This document shows, piece by piece, positions 53,833 through 61,682 of a stretch of 64,000 nucleotides of DNA. Source of the stretch: Streptacidiphilus albus JL83 (GTDB taxonomy: Bacteria > Actinomycetota > Actinomycetes > Streptomycetales > Streptomycetaceae); the NCBI RefSeq assembly GCF_000744705.1, contig NZ_JQML01000001.1, positions 6,210,017 to 6,274,016 of the forward strand, given 5' to 3'. The notes beneath the pieces are model-generated. The model ran no database searches. It was not told the DNA's origin and worked only from the letters and a program-made list of their open reading frames with translations. Numbering within the stretch: position 1 is the first letter of the stretch; each line of letters opens with the position of its first letter. The translations under genes were made by a program, and so were the position numbers.

Positions 53833-53904
53833 GGGTCGTTCGGCCAACTGGGTCGGCCGTCGGGTCAACCGGGTCGTCCGGTCAACCGGGTCGTTCGGTC
53901 AACT
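53833..53904. repeat. Tandem GGGTCGTTCGGTCAACT-type repeats
   Basis: Four units of 17, 21, 17 and 17 bp, starting 53833, 53850, 53871 and 53888, between rlmN and the convergent membrane gene. The last unit overlaps the end of that gene. Confidence 0.65.
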
Positions 53905-55056
53905 GGAGAGCGCGGCGGCCAGTGCCGCCGCGCCGCCGCCGGCGGCCAGCGCCACCAGCGTGGCCATCCCGCCGCGCAGCGCCGCGCACTGCCGGAGCAG
54001 TGCGCCGGGTGCGCCCATCCGGGTCAGCGGCGAGTAGGAGCGGCGGCGGGAGACGCTCAGTTCGGCCATCCGGGTGAGCAGCGCACCGAGGACGCACAGC
54101 ACGATCAGCGCGCCCTCGACGGTGAGCAGCGGGCCCGGCGACAGTCCGAGCCGGTCGGCCGCGACCGCGCCGGCGGTCAGGGTGACGATCAGCACCGCGA
54201 TCGGGGTCCCCAGCTGCCAGGCCCCGGCCTGCAGCCCGCGCCCGGCCAGCAGCCGTACCGGGTGGGGGTGGCGCCAGGCCAGCGCCATGCCGGTGGCGTA
54301 GAGCAGCGCGGGCATGGCCAGACCCAGGCCGACCAGCGCCAGCGCGCCGCCGAGCAGCGCGGTGGTGGTGGCACCGCGCCGTACCGCCGCGAGCTCGACC
54401 AGCGTTCCGAACAGCGGCACCAGCACCGCCGCGACCAGGTACAGCACCGAGGGGCGGCGCTGGGTGACATCGCCCTCGTCCGGCGGCCGGAGCAGCGCCG
54501 GACGGACGGCGGCGGCCGCGGCGAGGCCGCCGACCAGCGGCACGGTCGAGAGCAGGGTCGCCGTTCCGGCGATCGGCAGGCCGTTCCTGGCGCCGAGGGC
54601 GGGGTCGAGCCGTCCGTCCGGCAGCAGTTCCAGCAGATGGGCCCGGAGCACCAGGAAGCCGAGCAGCCCCAGCACCGCGCCGCCGACGCAGGCCAGCGCG
54701 ATCTCGACGGCGAGCAGCACCCGCAGCCGGCGCTGGCCGAATCCGGCCGCCAGCAGCCCGGCCACCCGTTCCGGCTGCTGCAGCGGGGCCGACCGGGCCC
54801 AGGCCGCGGCCAGGTAGCCGACGCCGGCCAGCGGCGGCAGGCACCAGAGCAGCCGGGCCGCGACGGCCGAGGGCAGCGGTCCGGCCGGGTGCGTCCCGGG
54901 GCCGGGGTGGCCGATCGGGACCGGCGGCACGGTCAGCGCCCAGCCGAGCGCGCGCAGCAGCAGCGCGGCGACGGCGGCCGAGGCCACGGCGGTGAGCAGC
55001 CAGCGGCAGAGGTCGACCGGGCGGTAGCCGCGGGCTAGACGGAGGTAGGGGAACAA
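53899..55056 (-). CDS. Membrane protein, ABC permease-like
   Basis: 385 residues, about ten hydrophobic segments, the N-terminal one with LTAVASAAVAALLLRALGW. A short periplasmic loop with a GTHPAG region occurs early. It starts with TTG 55056, overlapping the preceding ATPase gene by 22 bp; a GAGGA site lies upstream. The ATPase neighbour makes an ABC exporter likely; the substrate is unknown. Confidence 0.65.
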   Translation of the reverse strand: MFPYLRLARGYRPVDLCRWLLTAVASAAVAALLLRALGWALTVPPVPIGHPGPGTHPAGPLPSAVAARLLWCLPPLAGVGYLAAAWARSAPLQQPERVAGLLAAGFGQRRLRVLLAVEIALACVGGAVLGLLGFLVLRAHLLELLPDGRLDPALGARNGLPIAGTATLLSTVPLVGGLAAAAAVRPALLRPPDEGDVTQRRPSVLYLVAAVLVPLFGTLVELAAVRRGATTTALLGGALALVGLGLAMPALLYATGMALAWRHPHPVRLLAGRGLQAGAWQLGTPIAVLIVTLTAGAVAADRLGLSPGPLLTVEGALIVLCVLGALLTRMAELSVSRRRSYSPLTRMGAPGALLRQCAALRGGMATLVALAAGGGAAALAAALSS

Positions 55057-56027
55057 CGGTCCGCGTCTTCCTCGGGCGTCGGCGGGGCGGTGGTCGGCGG
55101 AGCGATGGTGTTCGGGGCCACCGGCTCGACGGGCGGCTGGGCGGAGGCGGCCTGTACGGCGGCCGCCGCAGCAGCAGCTTCCGCCGCAGCGGCTTCAACC
55201 GCGGCAGCTTCAACCGCGGCGGCCTGTACGGCGGCGGCGCGCGCGGCGGCCCGGGCGGCTGCCTGAGCCGCAGCGGCCAGCCCCGTCGGGGCCTGCGCGC
55301 TCGACGACTGCAGGGCCCGGGCCTCCCGTGCCTGCCGGGCGCCTACCGGGGTGGCCAGCCTGCCGTCGGACATCGCCGCGATCCGGTCGGCGTAGTCCGC
55401 GACCTGCGGGTCGTTGGTGGCCAGCACCAGGGTGATCCGGTGCGAGCGCGAGGCGGCGACCAGTATCCGCATCACCTGGTCCTGGGCGTCGCGGTGCAGT
55501 GGGGCGGTCGGCTCGTCGGCGAAGACCACCAGCGGGCCGTGGGCCAGGGCGCGGGCGACGGCCACCCGCTGGCGCTGGTCCTGCCGCAGCTCGGCCGGGC
55601 GCTGCCGGGCCTGGTCGGCGATGTCCAGCCGCTCCAGCCACTCGTTGGCGGCGACCACCGCCTCCTTGCGGGTCGCACCGGCCAGCAGTGGGGCGAGGGC
55701 GACGTTCTCGGCGGCCGTGAGTTCGGGGACCAGCTGCGGCTCGGGGCCGACGTAGCCGAAGCGCTCGCGTCGCAGCCGCTCCCGGGCGGCCCGCCCGAGG
55801 GTGTGCACGGGGGAGCTGTTGAACCAGATCTCGCCCTGGTCGGCACTGGTCAGCCCGCTGAGGCAGTCGAGCAGGGTGGTCTTGCCACTGCCGCGCGGAC
55901 CGGTGACGGCGAGGACCTCGCCCTCCCGGACACCGAGGGAGACGCCGCGCAGCGCGGGGGTGCCCTGGTGGGCCTTCACCAGTGCCCGTGCCCACAGCAC
56001 GTCGTTGTCCGGTGGGGCGACGGTCAC
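55035..56027 (-). CDS. ABC transporter ATP-binding protein with degenerate signature
   Basis: 330 residues from GTG 56027 (SD GGGAGG 6-7 bp upstream); an ATG at 56075 gives 346. Walker A GPRGSGKTT, Q-loop region, Walker B LVVFADEPT and the H-loop region (VLATNDPQVADYAD) are present. The signature LSGGQ is changed to LRQDQ, with Gly lost. The C-terminal 100 residues are alanine-rich repeats (AAAVEAAA). Pairs with the membrane gene downstream. Confidence 0.8.
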   Translation of the reverse strand: MTVAPPDNDVLWARALVKAHQGTPALRGVSLGVREGEVLAVTGPRGSGKTTLLDCLSGLTSADQGEIWFNSSPVHTLGRAARERLRRERFGYVGPEPQLVPELTAAENVALAPLLAGATRKEAVVAANEWLERLDIADQARQRPAELRQDQRQRVAVARALAHGPLVVFADEPTAPLHRDAQDQVMRILVAASRSHRITLVLATNDPQVADYADRIAAMSDGRLATPVGARQAREARALQSSSAQAPTGLAAAAQAAARAAARAAAVQAAAVEAAAVEAAAAEAAAAAAAVQAASAQPPVEPVAPNTIAPPTTAPPTPEEDADRCSPTSV

Positions 56028-56114
56028 TGGGGTCCTCCCGCTCTTGGTGCTGCTTCCGAAGGTAGAACGAGTCATCCGCTGTGCAGTTGCGCCACGCTGT
56101 CGGAAGCCGAAACA

Positions 56115-56157
56115 CCGCTGGGCGGCTGCGACCGTGAGGTCGGCAGCCGCCCAGCGG
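56115..56157 (-). terminator. Terminator of the aminotransferase gene
   Basis: CCGCTGGGCGGCTGC and GCAGCCGCCCAGCGG form a 15-bp perfect stem, extended by GACC/GGTC with one bulge. Located 34 bp after the aminotransferase stop on the reverse strand. Confidence 0.75.
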
Positions 56158-56190
56158 CGGGGTGGGACGGGTGGGACGGGTGGGACGGAC

Positions 56191-57582
56191 CTACATCCGG
56201 CTCCACGCCTCGGTGAGCACCGTGCGCAGGATCTGCTCGATCTCGTCGAACGTGCCCTGGTCGGCGATCAGCGGCGGGGAGAGCTGGATGACCGGGTCGC
56301 CACGGTCGTCGGCGCGGCAGTACAGGCCGTTCTCGAAGAGCGCCTTCGAGACGTAGCCGTAGAGGATGCGCTCGCACTCCTCGTCGCTGAAGGACTCCTT
56401 GGTGGCCTTGTCCTTGACGAGCTCGATCCCGTAGAAGAAGCCGTTGCCGCGGACGTCGCCGACGATCGGCAGGTCGAGCAGCTTCTCCAGGGTGGAGCGG
56501 AAGGCGTCCTCGTTGGTGAGGACGTGCTTGTTCAGGCCCTCGCGCTCGAAGATGTCCAGGTTGGCCAGCGCCACGGCGGAGGAGACCGGGTGGCCGCCGA
56601 AGGTGTAGCCGTGGAGGAAGGTGTTGTCACCCTTGTAGAACGGCTCGGCGATCCGGTCGGAGATGATCGCCGCACCGATCGGGGAGTAGCCCGAGGTCAT
56701 GCCCTTGGCGCAGGTGATGATGTCGGGGATGTAGTCGAACTTGTCGCAGGCGAACATCGTGCCCAGGCGGCCGAAGGCGCAGATGGTCTCGTCCGAGACG
56801 AGCAGCACGTTGTACTGGTCGCAGATCTCGCGGACCCGCTGGAAGTACCCGGGCGGCGGCGGGAAGCAGCCACCGGCGTTCTGCACCGGCTCCAGGAAGA
56901 CGGCGGCGACGGTCTCCGGGCCCTCGAACAGGATCTCCTGCTCGATCTGGTCGGCGCACCAGCGGCCGTAGGCCACCGGGTCGTCGCCGAAGAGCGGGGC
57001 GCGGTAGATGTTGGTGTTCGGGACCTTGTGGGCGCCCGGAACCAGCGGCTCGAACGGGGCCTTGAGGGCCGGCAGGCCGGTGATCGACAGGGCGCCCTGC
57101 GGGGTGCCGTGGTAGGCCACCGCGCGGGAGATCACCTTGTACTTGGTGTGCTCACCGGTCAGCTTGAAGTACTGCTTGGCCAGCTTCCACGCGGTCTCGA
57201 CGGCCTCGCCGCCACCGGTGGTGAAGAAGACCTTGTTGAGGTCGCCGGGGGCGTAGGACGCCAGACGCTCGGCGAGCTCGACGGCGGCGGGGTGCGCGTA
57301 GCTCCAGATCGGGAAGAACGCGAGCTTCTCGGCCTGCTTGCGGGCCACCTCGGCCAGCTCGGCGCGGCCGTGTCCGGCCTGCACCACGAACAGGCCGGCC
57401 AGGCCGTCGAGGTACTTGCGACCGTTGGAGTCCCAGATGTAGGCGCCCTCACCACGGACGATCGTGGGAACGGGGTTGTTCTCGTACGAGGACATCCGGG
57501 TGAAGTGCATCCACAGATGGTCGTAGGCGGTCTTCGACAGGTCGCTAGAACCCGTACTCTTCGTGGCCGGATCGGCGCTCAT
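56191..57582 (-). CDS. Class III aminotransferase, probable polyamine/GABA-type
   Basis: 463 residues. PLP-dependent transfer of an amino group from amines such as putrescine or from omega-amino acids. Landmarks: FFTTGGGEAVETAWKLA, AYHGTPQGALSI, EPVQNAGGC, LLVSDETICAFGR and the PLP lysine in CAKGMTSGYSPIG (about residue 297). In Streptomyces a similar aminotransferase sits with an Lrp regulator and GABA-aldehyde dehydrogenase, a polyamine catabolism locus, as here. Substrate is inferred from context. Confidence 0.85.
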   Translation of the reverse strand: MSADPATKSTGSSDLSKTAYDHLWMHFTRMSSYENNPVPTIVRGEGAYIWDSNGRKYLDGLAGLFVVQAGHGRAELAEVARKQAEKLAFFPIWSYAHPAAVELAERLASYAPGDLNKVFFTTGGGEAVETAWKLAKQYFKLTGEHTKYKVISRAVAYHGTPQGALSITGLPALKAPFEPLVPGAHKVPNTNIYRAPLFGDDPVAYGRWCADQIEQEILFEGPETVAAVFLEPVQNAGGCFPPPPGYFQRVREICDQYNVLLVSDETICAFGRLGTMFACDKFDYIPDIITCAKGMTSGYSPIGAAIISDRIAEPFYKGDNTFLHGYTFGGHPVSSAVALANLDIFEREGLNKHVLTNEDAFRSTLEKLLDLPIVGDVRGNGFFYGIELVKDKATKESFSDEECERILYGYVSKALFENGLYCRADDRGDPVIQLSPPLIADQGTFDEIEQILRTVLTEAWSRM

Positions 57583-58061
57583 CGGGTACCCCAGGTGTAG
57601 GTCTGTTTCCGTAGCTTCAGATAAACGAAGCTTTCGGTCCTCCGCACGCCGGGAAGCGCGCGGATACGCTTATTGATCAGTTCGAGGAGGTGCTCGTCGT
57701 CCTCGCAGACCAGTTCGGCCATCAGGTCGAACGACCCTGCGGTGACGACGACGTAGTCCACCTCGTCCATGGCGGCCAACGCGTCCGCGACGCCGTCGAT
57801 GTCGCCCTCGACGGTGATGCCCACCATCGCCTGTCGGGAGAAGCCGACGGTCAGCGGATCCGTCACCGCGACGATCTGCATGACACCCTGGTCGAGCAGC
57901 TTCTGGACGCGCTGGCGGACCGCTGCCTCGGACAGGCCCACGGCCTTGCCGATGCTGGCGTACGGTCGCCTGCCATCCTCCTGCAGCTGCTCGATGATCG
58001 CCTTTGAGACGGAGTCGAGAGGAACGCTGCCGTTCCGGTCACGGTTGGCCACGGAGGCCAC
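57579..58061 (-). CDS. Lrp/AsnC-family regulator
   Basis: 160 residues. N-terminal HTH (SKAIIEQLQEDGRRPYASIG then KAVGLSEAAVRQRVQ) and C-terminal RAM-type ligand domain (TAGSFDLMAELVCEDDEHLL). Its stop overlaps the aminotransferase ATG (TGATG), so they are cotranscribed. A homologue in S. coelicolor is linked to polyamine use. It likely regulates this locus and the divergent dehydrogenase gene; the 164 bp between holds a TCTGCC/GGCAGA inverted repeat near 58147-58168. Confidence 0.88.
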   Translation of the reverse strand: MASVANRDRNGSVPLDSVSKAIIEQLQEDGRRPYASIGKAVGLSEAAVRQRVQKLLDQGVMQIVAVTDPLTVGFSRQAMVGITVEGDIDGVADALAAMDEVDYVVVTAGSFDLMAELVCEDDEHLLELINKRIRALPGVRRTESFVYLKLRKQTYTWGTR

Positions 58062-58225
58062 CTTGCCCTATCGATCGCCCGTTCGCAAGGGAATCCGTCG
58101 AAGATGCCGACGAAGAGAACTGATTCCATCGTTGTTACTGCTCAGGTCTGCCGATAACCGCAGGCAGAGAGCTAGGCTGGGTCCGACCGGGCACGCCGGA
58201 GTGCACGATTCAAGGAGAGGTCACC

Positions 58226-59677
58226 GTGAGCGAGCTTCACACGCTGCGCAACTACATCAACGGCGCGTTCACCGACGCGGCCGACGGCCGTACCACCGAG
58301 GTCATCGACCCGACCACCGGTGAGGTGTACGCCACCGCCCCGCTCTCCGCCGAGGCCGACGTCGACGCGGCGATGGCCGCCGCGGCCGCGGCTTTCGAGC
58401 TGTGGCGGGACACCACCCCCTCGCAGCGCCAGCTCGCCCTGCTCCGGATCGCCGACGCGGTCGAGGCCCGGGGTGAGGAGCTCGTCGCGGTCGAGTCCCG
58501 CAACACCGGCAAGCCCCTGGCGCTGACCGCGTCCGAGGAGATCCCGCCGATGGTGGACCAGATCCGCTTCTTCGCCGGTGCCGCCCGGATGCTGGAGGGC
58601 AAGTCCGGCGCGGAGTACATGGAGGGCATGACCTCCTTCATCCGCCGCGAGCCGGTCGGCGTCTGCGCCCAGGTCGCCCCCTGGAACTACCCGATGATGA
58701 TGGCGGTGTGGAAGTTCGCCCCCGCCATCGCGGCCGGCAACACCGTCGTGCTCAAGCCCTCCGACACCACCCCGGCCTCGACCGTGCTGCTCGCCGAGAT
58801 CATCGGTGGCGTCTTCGAGGAGCTCGGCCTGCCGACCGGCGTCTTCAACGTCGTCTGCGGCGACCGCGAGACCGGCCGGCTGATGGTCGAGCACGAGACC
58901 CCGGCGATGGCCTCCATCACCGGCTCGGTCCGGGCCGGCATGCAGGTCGCCGCGTCCGCCGCCAAGGACGTCAAGCGCGTTCACCTGGAGCTGGGCGGCA
59001 AGGCCCCGGTCGTGGTCTTCGGCGACGCCGACATCGCCAGTGCGGTCGAGGGCATCTCCGTGGCCGGCTTCTTCAACGCCGGCCAGGACTGTACGGCCGC
59101 CACCCGGGTGCTGGTCCACGAGTCCATCCACGACGAGTTCGTGGTCGCGCTGGCCAAGGCCGCCGCCGAGATCAAGACCGGCCTGCCGGACGACGAGGAC
59201 GTGCTCTACGGGCCCGTCAACAACGCCAACCAGCTCGCCCACGTGGCCGGCTTCATCGAGCGGCTGCCCGCCCACGCCAAGGTGGAGACCGGCGGCCACC
59301 GCGTCGGCGAGGTCGGCTACTTCTACGCCCCGACCGTGGTCTCCGGCCTGAAGCAGGACGACGAGATCATCCAGAACGAGGTCTTCGGCCCGGTCATCAC
59401 CGTGCAGAAGTTCTCCGACGAGGCCGAGGCCGTCGCCAACGCCAACGGTGTGGAGTTCGCCCTCGCCTCCTCGGTGTGGACCAAGGACCACGGCCGGGCG
59501 ATGCGCCTGGCGAAGAAGCTGGACTTCGGCTGCGTGTGGATCAACACCCACATCCCGCTGGTCGCCGAGATGCCCCACGGCGGCTTCAAGAAGTCCGGCT
59601 ACGGCAAGGACCTCTCCGCCTACGGCTTCGAGGACTACACCCGGATCAAGCACGTCATGACGTCGCTGGAAGGCTGA
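58226..59677 (+). CDS. Aldehyde dehydrogenase, gamma-aminobutyraldehyde type
   Basis: 483 residues. NAD(P)-dependent oxidation of aldehydes such as gamma-aminobutyraldehyde. Motifs: APWNYPMMM, catalytic Glu in LELGGKAP, catalytic Cys in FFNAGQDCTA, FGPVITV. GTG 58226 follows AAGGAGAGG. The pairing with an aminotransferase and Lrp regulator indicates the putrescine-to-GABA route. Followed by a strong terminator. Confidence 0.9.
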   Translation: MSELHTLRNYINGAFTDAADGRTTEVIDPTTGEVYATAPLSAEADVDAAMAAAAAAFELWRDTTPSQRQLALLRIADAVEARGEELVAVESRNTGKPLALTASEEIPPMVDQIRFFAGAARMLEGKSGAEYMEGMTSFIRREPVGVCAQVAPWNYPMMMAVWKFAPAIAAGNTVVLKPSDTTPASTVLLAEIIGGVFEELGLPTGVFNVVCGDRETGRLMVEHETPAMASITGSVRAGMQVAASAAKDVKRVHLELGGKAPVVVFGDADIASAVEGISVAGFFNAGQDCTAATRVLVHESIHDEFVVALAKAAAEIKTGLPDDEDVLYGPVNNANQLAHVAGFIERLPAHAKVETGGHRVGEVGYFYAPTVVSGLKQDDEIIQNEVFGPVITVQKFSDEAEAVANANGVEFALASSVWTKDHGRAMRLAKKLDFGCVWINTHIPLVAEMPHGGFKKSGYGKDLSAYGFEDYTRIKHVMTSLEG

Positions 59678-59697
59678 CCCTGGAAGGCTGACGCCTC

Positions 59698-59738
59698 GGC
59701 AGCAGGGCCCGGACGCAATGCGTCCGGGCCCTGCTGCC
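59698..59738. terminator. Strong bidirectional terminator
   Basis: GGCAGCAGGGCCCGGACGC, loop AAT, and the exact complement: a 19-bp stem. It lies between the converging dehydrogenase and Lrp genes. Confidence 0.85.
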
Positions 59739-59752
59739 GTCCCGCGTCGCTG

Positions 59753-60193
59753 CTACCCCACGTCCCAGAGGAAGCGGTGGGTGTGGATGCCGAAGTACGG
59801 GAAGTTCTCGACCCGGGTGACCCCGTCGATCGGCCGCACCACGTCGTTGATGAAGTCCAGCAGCTCGCGCGGCTGGTGGCAGACCACCTCGGCGAACAGG
59901 TCGAAGCCGCCCGAGGTCAGCACGCTGTAGACGACCTCCTCGCGCCGGCCGAGCACATCCGCGACCGCGCGGGCGTCGCCGTCGACCGCGATGCCGAGCA
60001 GCGCCATCGCCTGTCCGCCCATGGCCATCGGGTCGGTCACGCCGACCACCTGCACCACCCGGCTGTCGACCAGCCGCTGCAGCCGCTGGCGCGCGGCGGA
60101 GGGGGAGAGGCCCACCTTGGGGCCCAGGTCGGCGTAGGGGATGCGGCCGTCGGTCTGCAGTTCGCGCAGGATGGCCCGGTCGATGTCGTCCAC
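59753..60193 (-). CDS. Lrp/AsnC-family regulator, second copy
   Basis: 146 residues from GTG 60193 (VDDIDRAILREL). HTH GRIPYADLGPKVGLSPSAARQR and RAM domain (LTSGGFDLFAEVVCHQPREL). Similar to, but not the same as, the regulator at 57579. It lies beside and may control the HemL-like aminotransferase. A 17-bp tandem duplication (CAGTCTTCCCTACCCGG) lies at 60199-60231, over the end of the next gene. Confidence 0.88.
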   Translation of the reverse strand: MDDIDRAILRELQTDGRIPYADLGPKVGLSPSAARQRLQRLVDSRVVQVVGVTDPMAMGGQAMALLGIAVDGDARAVADVLGRREEVVYSVLTSGGFDLFAEVVCHQPRELLDFINDVVRPIDGVTRVENFPYFGIHTHRFLWDVG

Positions 60194-60224
60194 GCTGCCA
60201 GTCTTCCCTACCCGGCAGTCTTCC

Positions 60225-61586
60225 CTACCCGACCAACTCGGCCAGGGCCTCGGCGAAGACGGCGGTGTGGGTGTCCACATCGGCCTCGGTGGTGGCCGGG
60301 CACATCAGCGCCATGTTGTGGAACGGCGTCATCAGGATGGACCGGTTGGCCATGAAGAGGTGGAGGAAGTCCTCCAGCTCGCCGTCCGCGCTCGCGGCGG
60401 ACTCGGTGCCGTTGCGCGGCGCGGGGTCGGCGAAGCGGTACTCGGTGCGGGCGCCGAGCCGGCTGACGGACCAGGGCAGCCCGTGCTTGGCGACGCCGTC
60501 GCGGACGCCCGCCTCGAAGCGCTCGGACAGCGCGCACATCCCGGCGAAGGCCGCGTCGGTGAGGACGTGCTCCAGGGTGGCCCGCATCGCGGCCACCGAC
60601 AGCGCGTTGCCGGCCAGGGTGCCGCCGACGCCGCCCATGTCGATCAGGTCGAGGTCGGTCCGGCCGAGCAGCCGTTCGGACAGCTCGGCCGAGAGGCCGT
60701 AGCCGCCGGCCGGGATCCCGCCGCCGATGGCCTTGCCGATGGTGAGGATGTCCGGCGTCAGCCCCCAGGCGGCGGTCGCGCCGCCGGGTCCGGCCGAGAA
60801 GGTGTGGGTCTCGTCGTTGATCAGCAGAGTGCCGTGACGCCGGGTCAGCTCCCGGACGCCGTCCAGGTAGCCGGGCTCGGGCAGGACGATGCCGATATTG
60901 GTGAGCGCCGGCTCCATCAGCACCGCTGCGACGTCGCCGTGGGCGAGCTGGCGCGCCAGTCCGTCCAGGTCGTTGAACTCGGCGACCCGGCTGGTCAGGG
61001 TCACGTCGCAGGGCGCGCCGACATTGCCGGGACGGCTCTCGCCCTCGCCGTCGGGGCCGACGACGATCAGCGACTCGTCCACGCTGCCGTGGTAGCTGTA
61101 GCTGTTGACCAGGATCTTGGAGCGCCCGGTGACGGCGCGGGCCAGCCGGATCGCCCAGCGGTTGGCGTCGGTCGCGGTCAGTGAGAAGGACCAGCGGGGC
61201 AGCCCGAAGCGGCGGGTCAGCTCGGCGCCGACCCACTCGGCGTCCTCGGTCGGCAGCATCGCGGTCGCCCCGCCGCGTACCCGGTAGCGCTGCTCGATCG
61301 CCTCGGCGACGACCTCGGGGGAGTGGCCGGCCATGGCGCCGGTGTCGCCGAGGCAGAAGTCGACGTACTCGTGCCCGTCGAGGTCGCTCACCCGGGCCCC
61401 GCGCGCGCCGTCGAGGTAGAGCGGGAAGCCGCCGGCGCTCTTGTTCATCCAGGTCATCGGCACCCGGCCGAAGAGGTGCTCGGCGCGCTGGTAGGCCGCC
61501 TGCGAGCGCGGGTTGCGGGCGGCGCTCGCGGCGGTCTCCCGGGCGAGCAGGTCGGCGAGTCGGGCGCGGTCGACGGATGCGGGCAT
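60225..61586 (-). CDS. Class III aminotransferase, HemL-like
   Basis: 453 residues. PLP-dependent transaminase: LLINDETHTF, PLP Lys in LTIGKAIGGGIPAGGYG and GVGGTLAGNALS, with the SFSLTATDANRWAIRLARA stretch. Closer to glutamate-1-semialdehyde aminomutase-like enzymes than the first aminotransferase. ATG 61586 has AGGAGG 6 bp upstream. Downstream of the Lrp gene; substrate unknown. Confidence 0.85.
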   Translation of the reverse strand: MPASVDRARLADLLARETAASAARNPRSQAAYQRAEHLFGRVPMTWMNKSAGGFPLYLDGARGARVSDLDGHEYVDFCLGDTGAMAGHSPEVVAEAIEQRYRVRGGATAMLPTEDAEWVGAELTRRFGLPRWSFSLTATDANRWAIRLARAVTGRSKILVNSYSYHGSVDESLIVVGPDGEGESRPGNVGAPCDVTLTSRVAEFNDLDGLARQLAHGDVAAVLMEPALTNIGIVLPEPGYLDGVRELTRRHGTLLINDETHTFSAGPGGATAAWGLTPDILTIGKAIGGGIPAGGYGLSAELSERLLGRTDLDLIDMGGVGGTLAGNALSVAAMRATLEHVLTDAAFAGMCALSERFEAGVRDGVAKHGLPWSVSRLGARTEYRFADPAPRNGTESAASADGELEDFLHLFMANRSILMTPFHNMALMCPATTEADVDTHTAVFAEALAELVG

Positions 61587-61650
61587 GGCGAACCTCCTGT
61601 AGGGCCGGTTCACCGACCGTACAGTTGATTCGAGCGTTCGGGCAATGGAT

Positions 61651-61669
61651 GGCACTCGAATCGAGTGCC
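61651..61669. promoter_or_regulatory. Palindromic operator candidate
   Basis: GGCACTCGAATCGAGTGCC is a perfect 19-bp palindrome around one A, located 65 bp upstream of the HemL-like aminotransferase start. Possible site of PucR or Lrp. It could also act as a weak pucR terminator on the reverse strand. Confidence 0.5.
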
Positions 61670-61682
61670 GTCCCATGCGGAA

